Part shown: in pieces, positions 35,056 to 45,321 of the stretch | How the letters are laid out: each line of letters begins with the position of its first letter | Position numbering within the stretch: position 1 is the first letter of the stretch | NCBI GenBank assembly: GCA_023457895.1 | Contig: JAEXAY010000055.1 | Span: 1-54,726, forward strand | From: Pseudomonadota bacterium | GTDB lineage: Bacteria; Pseudomonadota; Alphaproteobacteria; Sphingomonadales; Sphingomonadaceae | Direction: 5' to 3' | DNA: 54,726 bases | Notes under the pieces: model-generated | What the model saw: the letters and a program-made list of their open reading frames with translations, nothing else | What the model was told of the DNA's origin: nothing | The model's database searches: none | Translations under genes and position numbers: made by a program

Positions 35056-36589
35056 ATGGCTGACGGAAAAACCGAACATCGCGGGGACTTGCCCGCCACC
35101 CATATGGACGACGGCTTTTGGGGCCCCTGTTGTCGATAACCAGAACAGCATGACCGCTGGTCCGCGTGGCCCGCTGTTGATGCAAGATGTGTGGCTGCTC
35201 GAAAAGCTCGCCAATCTCAACCGGGAGATCATTCCCGAACGCCGGATGCATGCCAAGGGGTCTGGCGCATTCGGTACTTTTACGGTGACGCATGACATCA
35301 CACGGTACACGCATGCCAAAATCTTTTCCGAGATTGGCAAGAAGACAGACATGTTTGCCCGTTTCACCACGGTTGCGGGCGAACGTGGCGCGGCAGACGC
35401 GGAACGAGACATCCGCGGTTTTGCTCTCAAATTCTATACTGAGGATGGCAATTGGGACCTGGTCGGCAACAACACCCCGGTTTTCTTCCTCCGCGATCCC
35501 CGCAAGTTCCCCGATCTCAACAAGGCGGTGAAGCGCGATCCCAGGACAAACTTGCGGTCCGCCACCTACAACTGGGATTTCTGGACTCTGCTTCCCGAAG
35601 CCCTGTTCCAGGTTACGATCGTGATGTCGGAGCGGGGTATTCCGAAAAGCTTTCGCCACATGCATGGTTTCGGATCGCATACCTATTCGATGATCAATGC
35701 CGCGGGCGAACGCCACTGGGTCAAGTTCCACTTTCATACGCAGCAGGGGATCGCAAACCTTACGGATGCCGAGGCGGCGGAGGTTGTCGGGCGTGATCGC
35801 GAAAGCAATCAGCGCGACCTGTATGACGCGATTGAAAGCGGCGATTATCCGAAGTGGAAAATGTATATCCAGGTGATGCCCGAGGAGGATGCCGAAAAGG
35901 TACCCTATCACCCGTTCGATCTTACCAAGATCTGGCCAACGGCGGATTATCCATTGATTGAAGCCGGGGAGTTCGAGCTTAACCGCAATCCGGAAAACTT
36001 CTACGCCGATGTTGAGCAAAGTGCCTTTGCGCCATCAAATCTCGTGCCAGGCATTTCCGTCTCGCCCGACAAGATGCTTCAGGCGCGCCTGTTCGCATAT
36101 GCGGACGCGCAGCGTTACCGGCTGGGAGTCAACCACCACCAGATCCCCGTTAATGCCGCCCGCTGCCCGGTTCATTCCAACCATCGTGATGGCCAGGGCA
36201 GGGTGGATGGCAACTATGGGGGCCTGCCACATTATGAGCCCAACAGTTTTGGCCAGTGGCAGGAGCAGCCCGCATATCGTGAGCCACCGCTCAGGATCAA
36301 CGGAGATGCAGACTTCTGGAACTTCCGCGAAGACGACGATGACTATTACTCGCAGCCACGCGCGTTGTTTCTCGGCATGAACGCCACCCAGCGTGAGGCC
36401 TTGTTCGGCAACACGGCGCGGGCGATGGGGGATGCGCCAGACTTCATAAAGCAGCGTCACATTGACAACTGCACAAGGGCCCACCCCGATTATGGGGCAG
36501 GCGTCGCCCATGCACTGGGCATGGGACCCAAACTTGAACCGACCGTACCACCTGCTTCCGGGCCAGAGCGGCACGTGGAGCATCTGTAA
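35056..36589 (+). pseudogene. katA: Small-subunit catalase with frameshifted 5' end
   Basis: Monofunctional haem catalase of the small (clade 3) type. A good ribosome site (GGAG) precedes ATG 35056, but that frame stops after 27 codons. The conserved N-terminal block continues in the +1 frame (TTAFGAPVVDNQNSMTAG) and then runs uninterrupted from 35150 to 36589. Later features are intact: the distal His in RRMHAKGSGAFG, GNNTPVFFLRD, and the proximal Tyr segment RLFAYADAQRYRLG. One extra base between about 35068 and 35125, for example in the A5 run at 35067, would explain this. The gene may be broken, wrongly assembled, or translated poorly from the internal ATG 35150 (479 aa). Confidence 0.85.
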
Positions 36590-36605
36590 CTGCCGTTTCG
36601 AGTAC

Positions 36606-36638
36606 AATGCCCGGGAGTCAGTCTTCCGGGCATTTTTC
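36606..36638 (+). terminator. Rho-independent terminator after katA
   Basis: AATGCCCGG, an 11-base loop, CCGGGCATT, then TTTC. It lies 17 bases after the catalase stop. Confidence 0.8.
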
Positions 36639-36973
36639 ATATGTCATGTCTTATAGGGGAAGGTGATTTCCCCTCCGGCGCGTCGGTTCTCAACTCCACC
36701 GGCAGCTGATCGTTGATGAAAAATGGCCGCGGGCATCTTCAGTTGGGAAACTGGAGCAGTTGCCTCTATAGCTCTTCAGTCAAGTGCGCGTCCCGGGATA
36801 ATAGATCCGATCCTGCTCTGACTCGTCCGGCTTCGCGTTCGGCATTGTAAATCCGGGACGGCCCTCAGCACCAATTTGGATGGCCGCGTTTCAAGCGCAT
36901 ACCGGATTGGAGTTCGTTCCGGTTGACAAGCGTCGTGCCGCCGCTTCACATGCACTGGAGCGGTGCCAGCAAC
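36639..36973. other. Intergenic region before the exporter operon
   Basis: About 335 bases with no supported gene. It must hold the promoter of the NodT-MacA-MacB operon, but no box pair is clear. Several possible start codons (36923, 36950) lie at its end. Confidence 0.5.
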
Positions 36974-38419
36974 ATGCATGTGGAGCGTTTCGGGTTGAAG
37001 AACATTGCCACCTTGGCAGCAATGTGGGCGGCTTTCACATTGTCTGGCTGTGCGACCGTGAGGCCGCTGCAGGTTCCGCCGCCGCAGGTGAGCGTTCCCG
37101 ATCAATGGCAGGGATTGCCCGCCAGTGAAACGCAGACGGATATTGGCCAATATTGGCGCACGCTCGATGATCCGCTGATCGACGACCTGGTGGCGCGTGC
37201 GCTGGCGGAAAACCGCAGCCTGGCGCAGGCTGTGGCCCGGATTGCTCAAGCGCGCGCCGGCGTGACGCAGGCACGGGCCGGTTATTTGCCGCAAGTCAGT
37301 GCGAGCGGCAGCGCTCAGCGCAACATCGGGGATGGTGCAAGCGATCGCTTCCGTTTCGGTCTTGGTGCCGACGTGCGCTGGGAGACCGACCTGTTCGGGC
37401 GCGTGTCAATGGGGGTGGCGGCGAGCGAGGCCGATCTGGCCGGAGCAGGTTATTCCCTCGCCGATACACAACGCGCGATCATCGGTCAGATCGCCCAAGG
37501 CGTTGTCAGCGGGCGAAGCCTGACGCAGCAGCTTGCGATCGCGCGTGATACGGAGAAGATACAGCGGGGCAATTTGCAGATTGCGCAATGGCGTCTTCAG
37601 GCCGGGCTGGTCACCAGTCTGGACGTTGAGCAGGCGCGCGGCCAATGGGCCGACACCGCCGCATCCATTCCCGCGCTCGAACGCGAGCTTGCAACCACGG
37701 CTCATATGCTTTCCCGTCTGGCGGGAGAAGCTCCGGGCCGCGTCCTTGGCGAGTTTGCGATCTTGCGCTCCGTGCCAGCGGTGCCGCAGACGCTGGCCGC
37801 CGATCCGCCGGCATCTATCCTGCGCCGGCGCCCCGATGTTCGGCTGGCGGAGAGCCATCTCGCGGCCGACATGGCGCGCCTCGGTATTGCACGGACGCAA
37901 TTTCTTCCAGCACTTCAGTTGTCCGGCAATATCGGTACGGCGGCGCTTGGCCTCGGCAATCTCTTCAGCACAATCACGGGTTCTCTGGTTGGCACTCTCA
38001 GCCAGATGATCTTCGATGCAGGCCGCACCCGCGCGCAGGTTCAAAGCGCTGAGGCTGTGGCCGATGGCTCGCTTGCGGCGTGGGAACTTTCGATTCTGAC
38101 TGCACTTGAAGAGGTGGAAGCCAGCAGCGCTGCATTAAATGCGGCCGGAGCGCGACAGGCTTTCAGCCGTGTTTCGCTGGAGGCTGCCCAGAATACGGCG
38201 GTGCTGGCGCGAAGCCAGTATCAGGCAGGCCTGATCGACTTTCAGCGCCTGCTGACATCCGAAGCCCAACTGCTGGCCGCGCGGAACGGTCTGATTGCCA
38301 ATCAGGCGGAAGAGGCGGTGGCTTTCATCCGCCTGACCCAGGCGCTTGGTGGCGGATGGGATGAAAATGCCGTGAAGACACAAACCCAATCACCAAGCAA
38401 AGGAACCGCAACCCCATGA
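36974..38419 (+). CDS. NodT-family outer membrane efflux lipoprotein
   Basis: A 481-aa TolC-fold outer membrane factor of a tripartite exporter. The signal peptide ends in the lipobox LSGC (about residue 26), so it is lipid-anchored. Two efflux repeats begin at DPLIDDLVARALAENRSLAQ and RPDVRLAESHLAADMARLGI. ATG 36974 leaves a normal-length signal; in-frame ATGs at 36923 and 36950 are possible but have no ribosome site. Its stop overlaps the next start (ATGA). Confidence 0.92.
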   Translation: MHVERFGLKNIATLAAMWAAFTLSGCATVRPLQVPPPQVSVPDQWQGLPASETQTDIGQYWRTLDDPLIDDLVARALAENRSLAQAVARIAQARAGVTQARAGYLPQVSASGSAQRNIGDGASDRFRFGLGADVRWETDLFGRVSMGVAASEADLAGAGYSLADTQRAIIGQIAQGVVSGRSLTQQLAIARDTEKIQRGNLQIAQWRLQAGLVTSLDVEQARGQWADTAASIPALERELATTAHMLSRLAGEAPGRVLGEFAILRSVPAVPQTLAADPPASILRRRPDVRLAESHLAADMARLGIARTQFLPALQLSGNIGTAALGLGNLFSTITGSLVGTLSQMIFDAGRTRAQVQSAEAVADGSLAAWELSILTALEEVEASSAALNAAGARQAFSRVSLEAAQNTAVLARSQYQAGLIDFQRLLTSEAQLLAARNGLIANQAEEAVAFIRLTQALGGGWDENAVKTQTQSPSKGTATP

Positions 38420-39768
38420 GCGCGCAAAGCCACGGTTCGAAGGTTGATCCCCCAACTGATCCTGCTGTGGCGCCGCCGGAATCCGGAACCGATGTCGACT
38501 CTTTCCTCGGCGTCAAGAAAAAGCCTGTGTGGCGGCGTTGGGCAAAATATTGGATACCCGCCCTTCTGGCCGTGCTGATCGCCGCATGGCTGTTGCCATC
38601 CCTGGGCAAAAAAGCGCCCGAATATCTGACGCAGCCAGTTGTCGAACGCTCGCTTGATCTGACAGTTACGGCAACCGGAAATCTGCGCCCGACCAACCAG
38701 GTTCAGGTCGGTTCGGAAGTATCTGGCCGGGTTGAAGCGGTTTATGCGGATGTGAACGACCGGGTCACACGCGGACAGGTCCTCGCCCGCATTAACACCG
38801 ACGTTATCGAAGATCAGATCAAACAGGCCCGTGCGACGCTGGCCGCGGCTCAGGCTTCGATTTCTCAGGCGCAGGCTGGCTTTGACGTCTCGCAGGCCCA
38901 GCTTGGCCGCATGCGCGAAGTGTATCGCATCTCCGGCGGCAAGGTGCCATCAAAGGTCGAACTTGAACAGGCGGTAGCTGCAGTCAATCGCGATCGCGCT
39001 GCCGTCGCCGCTGCCCGCGCGACCGCCCGTGCCAACGAAGCTCAATTATCGTCCGCCGTTACCAACCGCGACCGGGCCGTGATCCGCTCGCCAGTCTCCG
39101 GCGTCGTCTTGGCCCGGCAGATTGAAAGCGGGCAAACGGTTGCGGCAAGCTTCAGCACCCCGAATATGTTCATCATTGCCGAAGATATTTCGGTGATGCA
39201 GTTGCGGGTGAATGTCGACGAAGCCGATGTTGCTCGCGTCGCACAGGGCCAGAAAGCAACATTTACCGTCGATGCCCACCCTGGCAAGCGCTTCCCGGCG
39301 GAGGTCGAGCGGATCGATCAGGCCCCGACCAACATTTCCGCGCAGGCAGCAACGGCAACCACCGGTCAGACGCAAAGCGGCAATTCCGTCGTCAACTATG
39401 AAGCGCGGCTTGCCGTGTCGAATAGCGAAGGCCTGTTGCGCCCGGGCATGACAGCCACCGCCACCATCGCGACGGCGAGTACGGGCAAGCAATTGCTCGT
39501 TCCCAACGGCGCCCTCCGGTTCGATCCGGACACGGCGGAAAAAGAAGGCGGCAGCGTACTCAATCCGGAAATCGGGTTGCAACAGCGCCAGCAGGCCACC
39601 ATCGGTGTTGGCAGCCGCCAGTCGGTCCATGTTCTTAACACCGACGGCAGCCTGCGCCGTATTGAAGTGGTCACGGGCGAAAGTGACGGACGGATGACCG
39701 TGGTGCGCTCCTCTCAACTGAAGGCGGGAATGCGCGTCGTTACCGGCCGCACGGCGAACGGTTCCTGA
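38416..39768 (+). CDS. HlyD/MacA-type periplasmic adaptor
   Basis: A 450-aa membrane fusion protein that links the ABC permease to the outer membrane factor. It has a cytosolic N-terminus of about 45 residues, one membrane helix (YWIPALLAVLIAAWLLP), a biotinyl-lipoyl-like domain (VQVGSEVSGRVEAVYADVND), a coiled coil rich in Ala and Gln (ATLAAAQASISQAQAGFDVS) and beta domains (VIRSPVSGVVLARQIESGQ). It is translationally coupled to its neighbours on both sides. Confidence 0.93.
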   Translation: MSAQSHGSKVDPPTDPAVAPPESGTDVDSFLGVKKKPVWRRWAKYWIPALLAVLIAAWLLPSLGKKAPEYLTQPVVERSLDLTVTATGNLRPTNQVQVGSEVSGRVEAVYADVNDRVTRGQVLARINTDVIEDQIKQARATLAAAQASISQAQAGFDVSQAQLGRMREVYRISGGKVPSKVELEQAVAAVNRDRAAVAAARATARANEAQLSSAVTNRDRAVIRSPVSGVVLARQIESGQTVAASFSTPNMFIIAEDISVMQLRVNVDEADVARVAQGQKATFTVDAHPGKRFPAEVERIDQAPTNISAQAATATTGQTQSGNSVVNYEARLAVSNSEGLLRPGMTATATIATASTGKQLLVPNGALRFDPDTAEKEGGSVLNPEIGLQQRQQATIGVGSRQSVHVLNTDGSLRRIEVVTGESDGRMTVVRSSQLKAGMRVVTGRTANGS

Positions 39769-40505
39769 TGGCCGAACCGCTTATCGTCCTCAAGAACGTC
39801 ACCAAGGTTTTTGGCGAGGGACCGGCCGCCTTTCAGGCATTGAAAGGCATAAATCTTTCGATCGAGGAGGGCGATTTTGTTGCGGTAATGGGCCCCTCCG
39901 GGTCAGGCAAGTCAACCACCATGAACATCCTGGGCTGTCTTGACGTGCCGACCAGCGGCAGCTTCCACTTCACGGGGGTGGAGGTTAATGCGCTCGACCG
40001 GGACCAGCGCTCGTTGCTGCGCCGGAAATATCTTGGCTTCGTGTTTCAGGGCTTCAACCTTCTCGCGCGAACCAGCGCACTGGAAAATGTCGAACTTCCA
40101 CTGCTGTATCGTGGTGAAAGCAAAGCGGCGCGGCGGGAAGCGGCGATGCGCGCACTCGATCATGTCGGACTGGCGCCATGGGCTGATCACACACCGGCGG
40201 AACTTTCTGGCGGGCAGCAACAGCGTGTGGCGATTGCGCGGGCCATTGTTACCGAACCGTCGGTGCTGCTCGCCGACGAACCAACAGGCAATCTCGACAG
40301 CGTGCGATCGCGCGAAATCATGGAATTGCTGAGCGAACTCAACCGCAGCGGCATTACGGTCCTGATGGTGACCCATGAGGAAGAAATGGCCGCTTTTGCT
40401 CATACCATCGTGCATTTCTACGATGGTCTGGTCGACCGCATCACTGTCAATCCGCCACGACGGGACACCGCTGGAAAGCCAGAAAGTGGGGCCGATTCCC
40501 CATGA
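39768..40505 (+). CDS. MacB/LolD-type ABC transporter ATPase
   Basis: A 245-aa ATPase with Walker A GPSGSGKSTT (residues 42-51), signature LSGGQQQRVAIARAI, Walker B SVLLADEPTGNLDS and the switch His in MVTHEEE. It belongs to the MacB/LolD/FtsE subfamily, which drives mechanotransmission across the periplasm rather than classical transport. Unlike E. coli MacB it is a separate chain from the permease, as in YknXYZ-like systems. Confidence 0.95.
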   Translation: MAEPLIVLKNVTKVFGEGPAAFQALKGINLSIEEGDFVAVMGPSGSGKSTTMNILGCLDVPTSGSFHFTGVEVNALDRDQRSLLRRKYLGFVFQGFNLLARTSALENVELPLLYRGESKAARREAAMRALDHVGLAPWADHTPAELSGGQQQRVAIARAIVTEPSVLLADEPTGNLDSVRSREIMELLSELNRSGITVLMVTHEEEMAAFAHTIVHFYDGLVDRITVNPPRRDTAGKPESGADSP

Positions 40506-41710
40506 ATGGCATTTTCGGAGCAACGCTTGCCCTCGCATTGCGCGAAATCAGGCGCCACCTGATGCGTTCCTTCCTCACGACGCTGGGGATCATTATTGGC
40601 GTCGCTGCCGTCATTACCATGGTCACGCTCGGAAACGGCGTGACCGCATCGGTCCAGAACCAGATTTCTTCGCTCGGTTCCAATGTGTTCGTGGTGTTCC
40701 CCCTAGGCGGAGACCGCGACGTGCCACGCGCATTCAAGCCGGACGATGTCACGGCGGTCAAGAACCAGCTTGCTGGCATCATTGATGCCGCTGGCAGCGT
40801 ATCGAGCAGCACTACGGCTTTCCATAACGGGCAGGACTGGGCGACCAGCGTACAGGGAGCCGACTCTGCCTTCCTGCGAGCCCAGAATATCATAGTCGTT
40901 GAAGGGCGTGCCTTTACCAGTGAGGAAGAAACCGCGGGTCGTAATGTTTGCATCATCGGCCCCAAAGTCCGCAGCACGATCTTCGTGCCAGGCGTCAGTC
41001 CTCTTCGCGAGCAGATGCGGCTCGGCAGCGTATCGTGCACCGTCATCGGCGTGCTTAAGGAGCGCGGGCAGGGCGGGGGACCGGGTCAGGACCAGGATAA
41101 TAGCGTGTTCATGCCGTTGAAGACAGTTCAGCGCCGTTTTACCGGCAATGACGATCTGCAATATTTCGTGATCCGTTATGACAGCGCTTATTCGAGCAAG
41201 GCGATTCAGGATTCGCTCGTCGCCCTGTTGCGCGATCGCCGCCTTTTGCGAGACTTTGCTGATAATGATTTCAACATCATCGATACTGCGCAGGTCAATC
41301 AGGCACTCGGTGCGGCCACCGGCGCTCTTACCGCAATGGTCGCGGTGATCGCTTCGATCAGCCTGCTGGTCGGCGGCATCGGCATCATGAATATCATGCT
41401 GGTCTCCGTGACAGAGCGGACCCGCGAGATTGGCATCCGCTTGGCCATAGGCGCGCTCGCACGCGAAGTGCGGCTTCAGTTTCTCACGGAGGCGGTTGTC
41501 TTATGCTGTCTCGGCGGACTGGTGGGGATCATCCTCGCCTTCCTGCTGTCGTGGGGCATTGCGACGGCAATCGATGTCCCGTTTCTCTTCAGCCCGGCGG
41601 TCAATCTTGTGAGCTTTCTCTTCTCCGCAGCGATGGGCATCGTCTTCGGCTACTATCCCGCAAGCCGCGCTTCGAGACTCGACCCGATAGACGCGCTGAG
41701 GCACGAATAA
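40502..41710 (+). CDS. MacB/FtsX-type ABC permease
   Basis: A 402-aa permease with the expected four membrane helices: one near the N-terminus (SFLTTLGIIIGVAAVITMV) and three at the end (AMVAVIASISLLVGGIGIMN, ..AVVLCCLGGLVGIILAFLL, ..LVSFLFSAAMGIVFGYYPAS). Between them lies a large periplasmic domain. It overlaps the ATPase stop by four bases. The substrate of the exporter (drug, peptide, lipid or siderophore) is not visible. Confidence 0.94.
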   Translation: MNGIFGATLALALREIRRHLMRSFLTTLGIIIGVAAVITMVTLGNGVTASVQNQISSLGSNVFVVFPLGGDRDVPRAFKPDDVTAVKNQLAGIIDAAGSVSSSTTAFHNGQDWATSVQGADSAFLRAQNIIVVEGRAFTSEEETAGRNVCIIGPKVRSTIFVPGVSPLREQMRLGSVSCTVIGVLKERGQGGGPGQDQDNSVFMPLKTVQRRFTGNDDLQYFVIRYDSAYSSKAIQDSLVALLRDRRLLRDFADNDFNIIDTAQVNQALGAATGALTAMVAVIASISLLVGGIGIMNIMLVSVTERTREIGIRLAIGALAREVRLQFLTEAVVLCCLGGLVGIILAFLLSWGIATAIDVPFLFSPAVNLVSFLFSAAMGIVFGYYPASRASRLDPIDALRHE

Positions 41711-41757
41711 GCAGCGTCGGCATATCGCCAGCAGCATTTTCTGTGGTGGGGATCGAA

Positions 41758-42336
41758 TCATTTGCCTGTGAAGGCTGTTGCGGGCCAGGTGATGGACAGA
41801 GCACCGCGTGTGTCGCCTTCCTTGAATCCGGTTGCCTTGTCATCGGGATAAAGTGCTGCGAGGCGAGCCTGGATGTCTGGGGAAATATTGGTGCCATGAC
41901 AGACGGCGCACGGCTGATCCTGCATCGGTATCGCCCGCATGAAATAGACGCTGTTCCCGTCCTGCCACGTCTTTACACGCGGCTTGCCGGCCGCATCGAT
42001 CGGCCCGGTTTCAAATTGCTCGAGTATCGCGCGTTCGCGTGCATTCGGGACATTGGCCGGGTTGCGGTTCCGCAAGGATACGCGGCGAATTGATGCTCCC
42101 GTCTCCTCGCCAAGGGCGGCCGCGATGGCGGGGGCCGCCTGATGACAAACCTCAATCGCACTGGCTGGTCCGCCAGTTTTCAACGCTGCGCCCAATTGGC
42201 TCTGCAACTGGGTCTGGAATTTATCCGCCACCGGAAGTGACTTAGCCGTGATGTCTTCAGCGGTGATGACGGGTTGTGGAGCGCCGCAGCCAGCCAGCAT
42301 TGCCGTCAGCAGAAGCGGTATCGTGCGCGTGCTCAT
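41758..42336 (-). CDS. DUF3365 haem-binding lipoprotein
   Basis: A 192-aa exported protein with lipobox LAGC (residues 14-17) and a c-type haem motif CAVCH in the C-terminal half (MQDQPCAVCHGTNISPD). The pattern SAIEVCHQAAPAIAAAL and KPRVKTWQDGNSVYFMRAIP is that of DUF3365 (Tll0287-like), thought to sense redox state or small ligands. AAGGAG precedes the ATG. It is convergent with the ABC permease gene. Confidence 0.88.
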   Translation of the reverse strand: MSTRTIPLLLTAMLAGCGAPQPVITAEDITAKSLPVADKFQTQLQSQLGAALKTGGPASAIEVCHQAAPAIAAALGEETGASIRRVSLRNRNPANVPNARERAILEQFETGPIDAAGKPRVKTWQDGNSVYFMRAIPMQDQPCAVCHGTNISPDIQARLAALYPDDKATGFKEGDTRGALSITWPATAFTGK

Positions 42337-42392
42337 GCGTCAGTTCTCCTTGTCCAGCAGCAGTTAAACGCAGCACGATACTGAGGCGCTGC

Positions 42393-45215
42393 TCACCGCG
42401 CCGCAATGGCGCGGGCAAAAAACTTGTCTGCCTCCCGGACCCACAGCACAGAGCTGGCGACGGCAGCGCAAATCAGCCAGTCTGCGGCCGTCAAGCTGAC
42501 GGTTCCAAATGCAGCCTGCAACACGGGCAGATGGACAACCCCGATCTGCAGCAGCAGAGAAAAGCCAATCGCCGCCCATAGCCATCTGTTTTCAAACAGG
42601 CCGCGGAAAGCACTTTCATGATCCGATCGGGCATTCAAGGCATTGAACAGCTGGAACAATGTCAGCGTCGTAAATGCCAGGGTCTGGCCATGGGCTAAAT
42701 TTCCCGTTCCCTCGACAAGTCCGCCCGGCATGCCCGCATCGAGGACCAGCAGGGTTCCCGCCGCCATGATGAAACCGACGAGGATAATGCCGCGCCACAT
42801 TTCGCGCGTAACGATTCCCTGCCGGCGCGAGCGCGGAGGCTCATCCATGATCCCCCGCTTGGCCGGGTCGAGTCCGAGCGCAATTGCGGGCGCTCCATCG
42901 GTTATGAGATTGATCCACAGGATATGGATCGCCAGCAGCGGCAGTACCAGCCCGCCCTCCAGGCCGCGCAGTCCAATAACCCCGGAGAGCGCGACCCCCA
43001 GGAACATCGTCATCACCTCGCCGATATTGGATGACAGGAGATACCGCAAAAATTTGCGAATATTGGCATAGATCGCCCGCCCTTCCTCGACTGCTGTGAT
43101 GATGGTGGCAAAATTATCATCCATCAGGACCATATCGGCAGCCTCGCGTGAGACATCCGTTCCGGTGATCCCCATCGCGACGCCGATATCCGCAGCCTGC
43201 AGGGCGGGCGCATCATTGACCCCATCTCCCGTCATGGCCACCGTCATGCCGCCACGCTGGAGGGCGCGCACGATATGCAACTTATGTTCGGGGTCGACCC
43301 GCGCATAAACTGATGTATCGGCGACGGCGCTTTCGATCTGCGTCTCCGGCATCGTGGCGAGGTCGAGGCCCCGGATAACCTCGCCGTCGGCCGAAATTCC
43401 CAGTTCACGGGCTATCACGGAAGCGGTGCGGGGATGATCGCCGGTAATCATGATAACCCGAATGCCCGCATGCTTGGCGCGCGCGACCGCTTCAGCTGCC
43501 TCGACCCGGGGTGGATCGATCATGCCGACAAGACCAAGGAAGACGAGGTCCTTTTCCACATCGTTATCCGTTCCTTCACACGGATTGCCCGCAATCGGCC
43601 GCCAGGCAATGGCGAGCGTTCGCAACGCCTGGTCAGCGAGCTGATCGTTGCGGGCACGAATTTGGTTGCGGCGCTGCGTGGTCAGTTCGCACCTTTTCTC
43701 GCCGACCTGCTCCCAAGTGCATTTCTCCAATATGGCGATGAGGGCGCCTTTGGAAAAAAGCACTGGCTCTTTATGGTCATCGGTGCGCGCGATACTGCTC
43801 ATCATCTTGCGTTGCGACGAAAATGGAAATTCCCGCAGCCGCTCTTGTGCCGGAATGGCAATTGCTGCCGCATCCGCCTTGCGGGCCGCCACGATGAGTG
43901 CGGCATCCGTGGGATCGCCGGTAATGAACCAGACCCCTCCCTCATCCTGTTTGAGTTCGGCATTGTTGGCACCGGCTGCGGCGGTCAGCAGTTGCACAAG
44001 TTCTGCCCGCTGTCCGGCCTCATTGTCGGCACACTCGTGCCACTCGATCTTTCCGGCAGGTTCATATCCGATGCCTTCGAAGCGGACCGAGCCACTGGCC
44101 GTCACAATCTCGCGTACCGTCATTTCGTTACGCGTAAGCGTGCCGGTCTTGTCGGTCGCAATGACATTGGCTGCGCCGAGCGTTTCAACGGCCGGCAGAT
44201 GCCGGATGACTGCATTGCGGCTTGCCATCCGCTGCACCCCCAGCGACAATACGGCGGTAACGACGGCAGGCAAGCCTTCCGGTATCGCTGCTACCGCCAG
44301 CGCGACGCCCAGCAGGATAACATCGAAATAGGCCGCAAAACCGTGGAGGTCGGTCGTCCCGAGGATGATGACGATCATGACCAGGGCGATTGCAACCACG
44401 GCGATCGCAAGTTGGCGGCCAAGGCGGTCCAGTTCCTGTTGCAGCGGTGTGCGCTCGTCCGAAGCAGGCTGCATCAGCCCTGCGATGTGGCCCATCTGCG
44501 TACGAGTGCCGGTCGCCGTCACAACAGCGCGCCCTCTGCCTGATGTCACCGCAGTGCCGCTGAACAGCATATTATACTGATCCCCGATTGCAGCATCGTC
44601 TGCGATGACAGCGGGGTCCTTGGTGACAGGCAGACTTTCACCGGTGAGGGCTGCTTCGGCGACATGGAGCCCAATTCCATCGAACAACCGGGCATCGGCG
44701 GGCACGATGTCGCCTTCCTCAAGGCATATGATATCCCCGCAAGCAAGATCGGTAGAAGGGATTTGCTGGCGCTGATGGTCACGAACCACAGTGGCGCGGG
44801 TCTGGGTCATTTGCCGGAGCGCTTCCACTGCATTCTTCGCGCGCGCCTGCTGGATGTACCCAAGTAGTCCGTTCGCCATGACGATCGCGAGAATGGCGAT
44901 CGCTTCGTAAGGGAGTGCCGTGTCGCGCTCTACAAACCACAAGACGGCGGAGACGACCGCGGCGGCCAGAAGCAGTTGGATCAGGATATCGTCAAACTGG
45001 GCCAGTACCATTTTCCACGCCGGTTGCGCTTGGCTGGCGGCGAGAAGATTTTTTCCATCCCGGGCAAGCCGGGTTGCCGCTTCATTCGAAGAAAGACCGC
45101 TATCGAGACTGGTGTCGAGGCGCCGCGCGACCTCACGAGCATCATGCCTGTGGGGCTCGATTACTATTGGCTCTGCCACCCGTCCTTGTCCTTCCGGTAA
45201 CCTGGCAATTGACAT
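42393..45215 (-). CDS. P-type cation-transporting ATPase (P2 type)
   Basis: A 940-aa cation pump of the Ca2+/SERCA-like or related P2 group. It has the N-terminal cation ATPase domain (EVARRLDTSLDSGLSSNEAA), ten or so membrane segments, the phosphorylation motif DKTGTLT with D355, the TGD hydrolysis motif in VIMITGDHPRTA and the hinge MTGDGVNDAPALQAADIG. The fourth helix reads VALAVAAIPEGLPAVVTAVL, matching P2-type pumps; the ion (Ca2+, Mg2+, Na+ or other) is not certain. The start is uncertain; ATG 45215 is used, and the frame opens at 45272. Confidence 0.92.
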   Translation of the reverse strand: MSIARLPEGQGRVAEPIVIEPHRHDAREVARRLDTSLDSGLSSNEAATRLARDGKNLLAASQAQPAWKMVLAQFDDILIQLLLAAAVVSAVLWFVERDTALPYEAIAILAIVMANGLLGYIQQARAKNAVEALRQMTQTRATVVRDHQRQQIPSTDLACGDIICLEEGDIVPADARLFDGIGLHVAEAALTGESLPVTKDPAVIADDAAIGDQYNMLFSGTAVTSGRGRAVVTATGTRTQMGHIAGLMQPASDERTPLQQELDRLGRQLAIAVVAIALVMIVIILGTTDLHGFAAYFDVILLGVALAVAAIPEGLPAVVTAVLSLGVQRMASRNAVIRHLPAVETLGAANVIATDKTGTLTRNEMTVREIVTASGSVRFEGIGYEPAGKIEWHECADNEAGQRAELVQLLTAAAGANNAELKQDEGGVWFITGDPTDAALIVAARKADAAAIAIPAQERLREFPFSSQRKMMSSIARTDDHKEPVLFSKGALIAILEKCTWEQVGEKRCELTTQRRNQIRARNDQLADQALRTLAIAWRPIAGNPCEGTDNDVEKDLVFLGLVGMIDPPRVEAAEAVARAKHAGIRVIMITGDHPRTASVIARELGISADGEVIRGLDLATMPETQIESAVADTSVYARVDPEHKLHIVRALQRGGMTVAMTGDGVNDAPALQAADIGVAMGITGTDVSREAADMVLMDDNFATIITAVEEGRAIYANIRKFLRYLLSSNIGEVMTMFLGVALSGVIGLRGLEGGLVLPLLAIHILWINLITDGAPAIALGLDPAKRGIMDEPPRSRRQGIVTREMWRGIILVGFIMAAGTLLVLDAGMPGGLVEGTGNLAHGQTLAFTTLTLFQLFNALNARSDHESAFRGLFENRWLWAAIGFSLLLQIGVVHLPVLQAAFGTVSLTAADWLICAAVASSVLWVREADKFFARAIAAR

Positions 45216-45321
45216 GTCATCTGATAATAACCGCCGGTATGCAAAGATGGGTCCCATCCATCGGCAGGTCAAATCCAGAAAAATATTGGACTTGCTCCGG
45301 ATCGCTGCCAGCGGTGATTGA

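Noticed and set aside
35150..36589. Calling the second catalase a normal gene starting at 35150
   Set aside because: No ribosome site precedes it, and conserved residues before this ATG are encoded in frame with it, which points to a frameshift instead.
34664..36700. Integration site at tRNA-Cys
   Set aside because: No direct repeat of the tRNA 3' end and no integrase gene were seen within the window.
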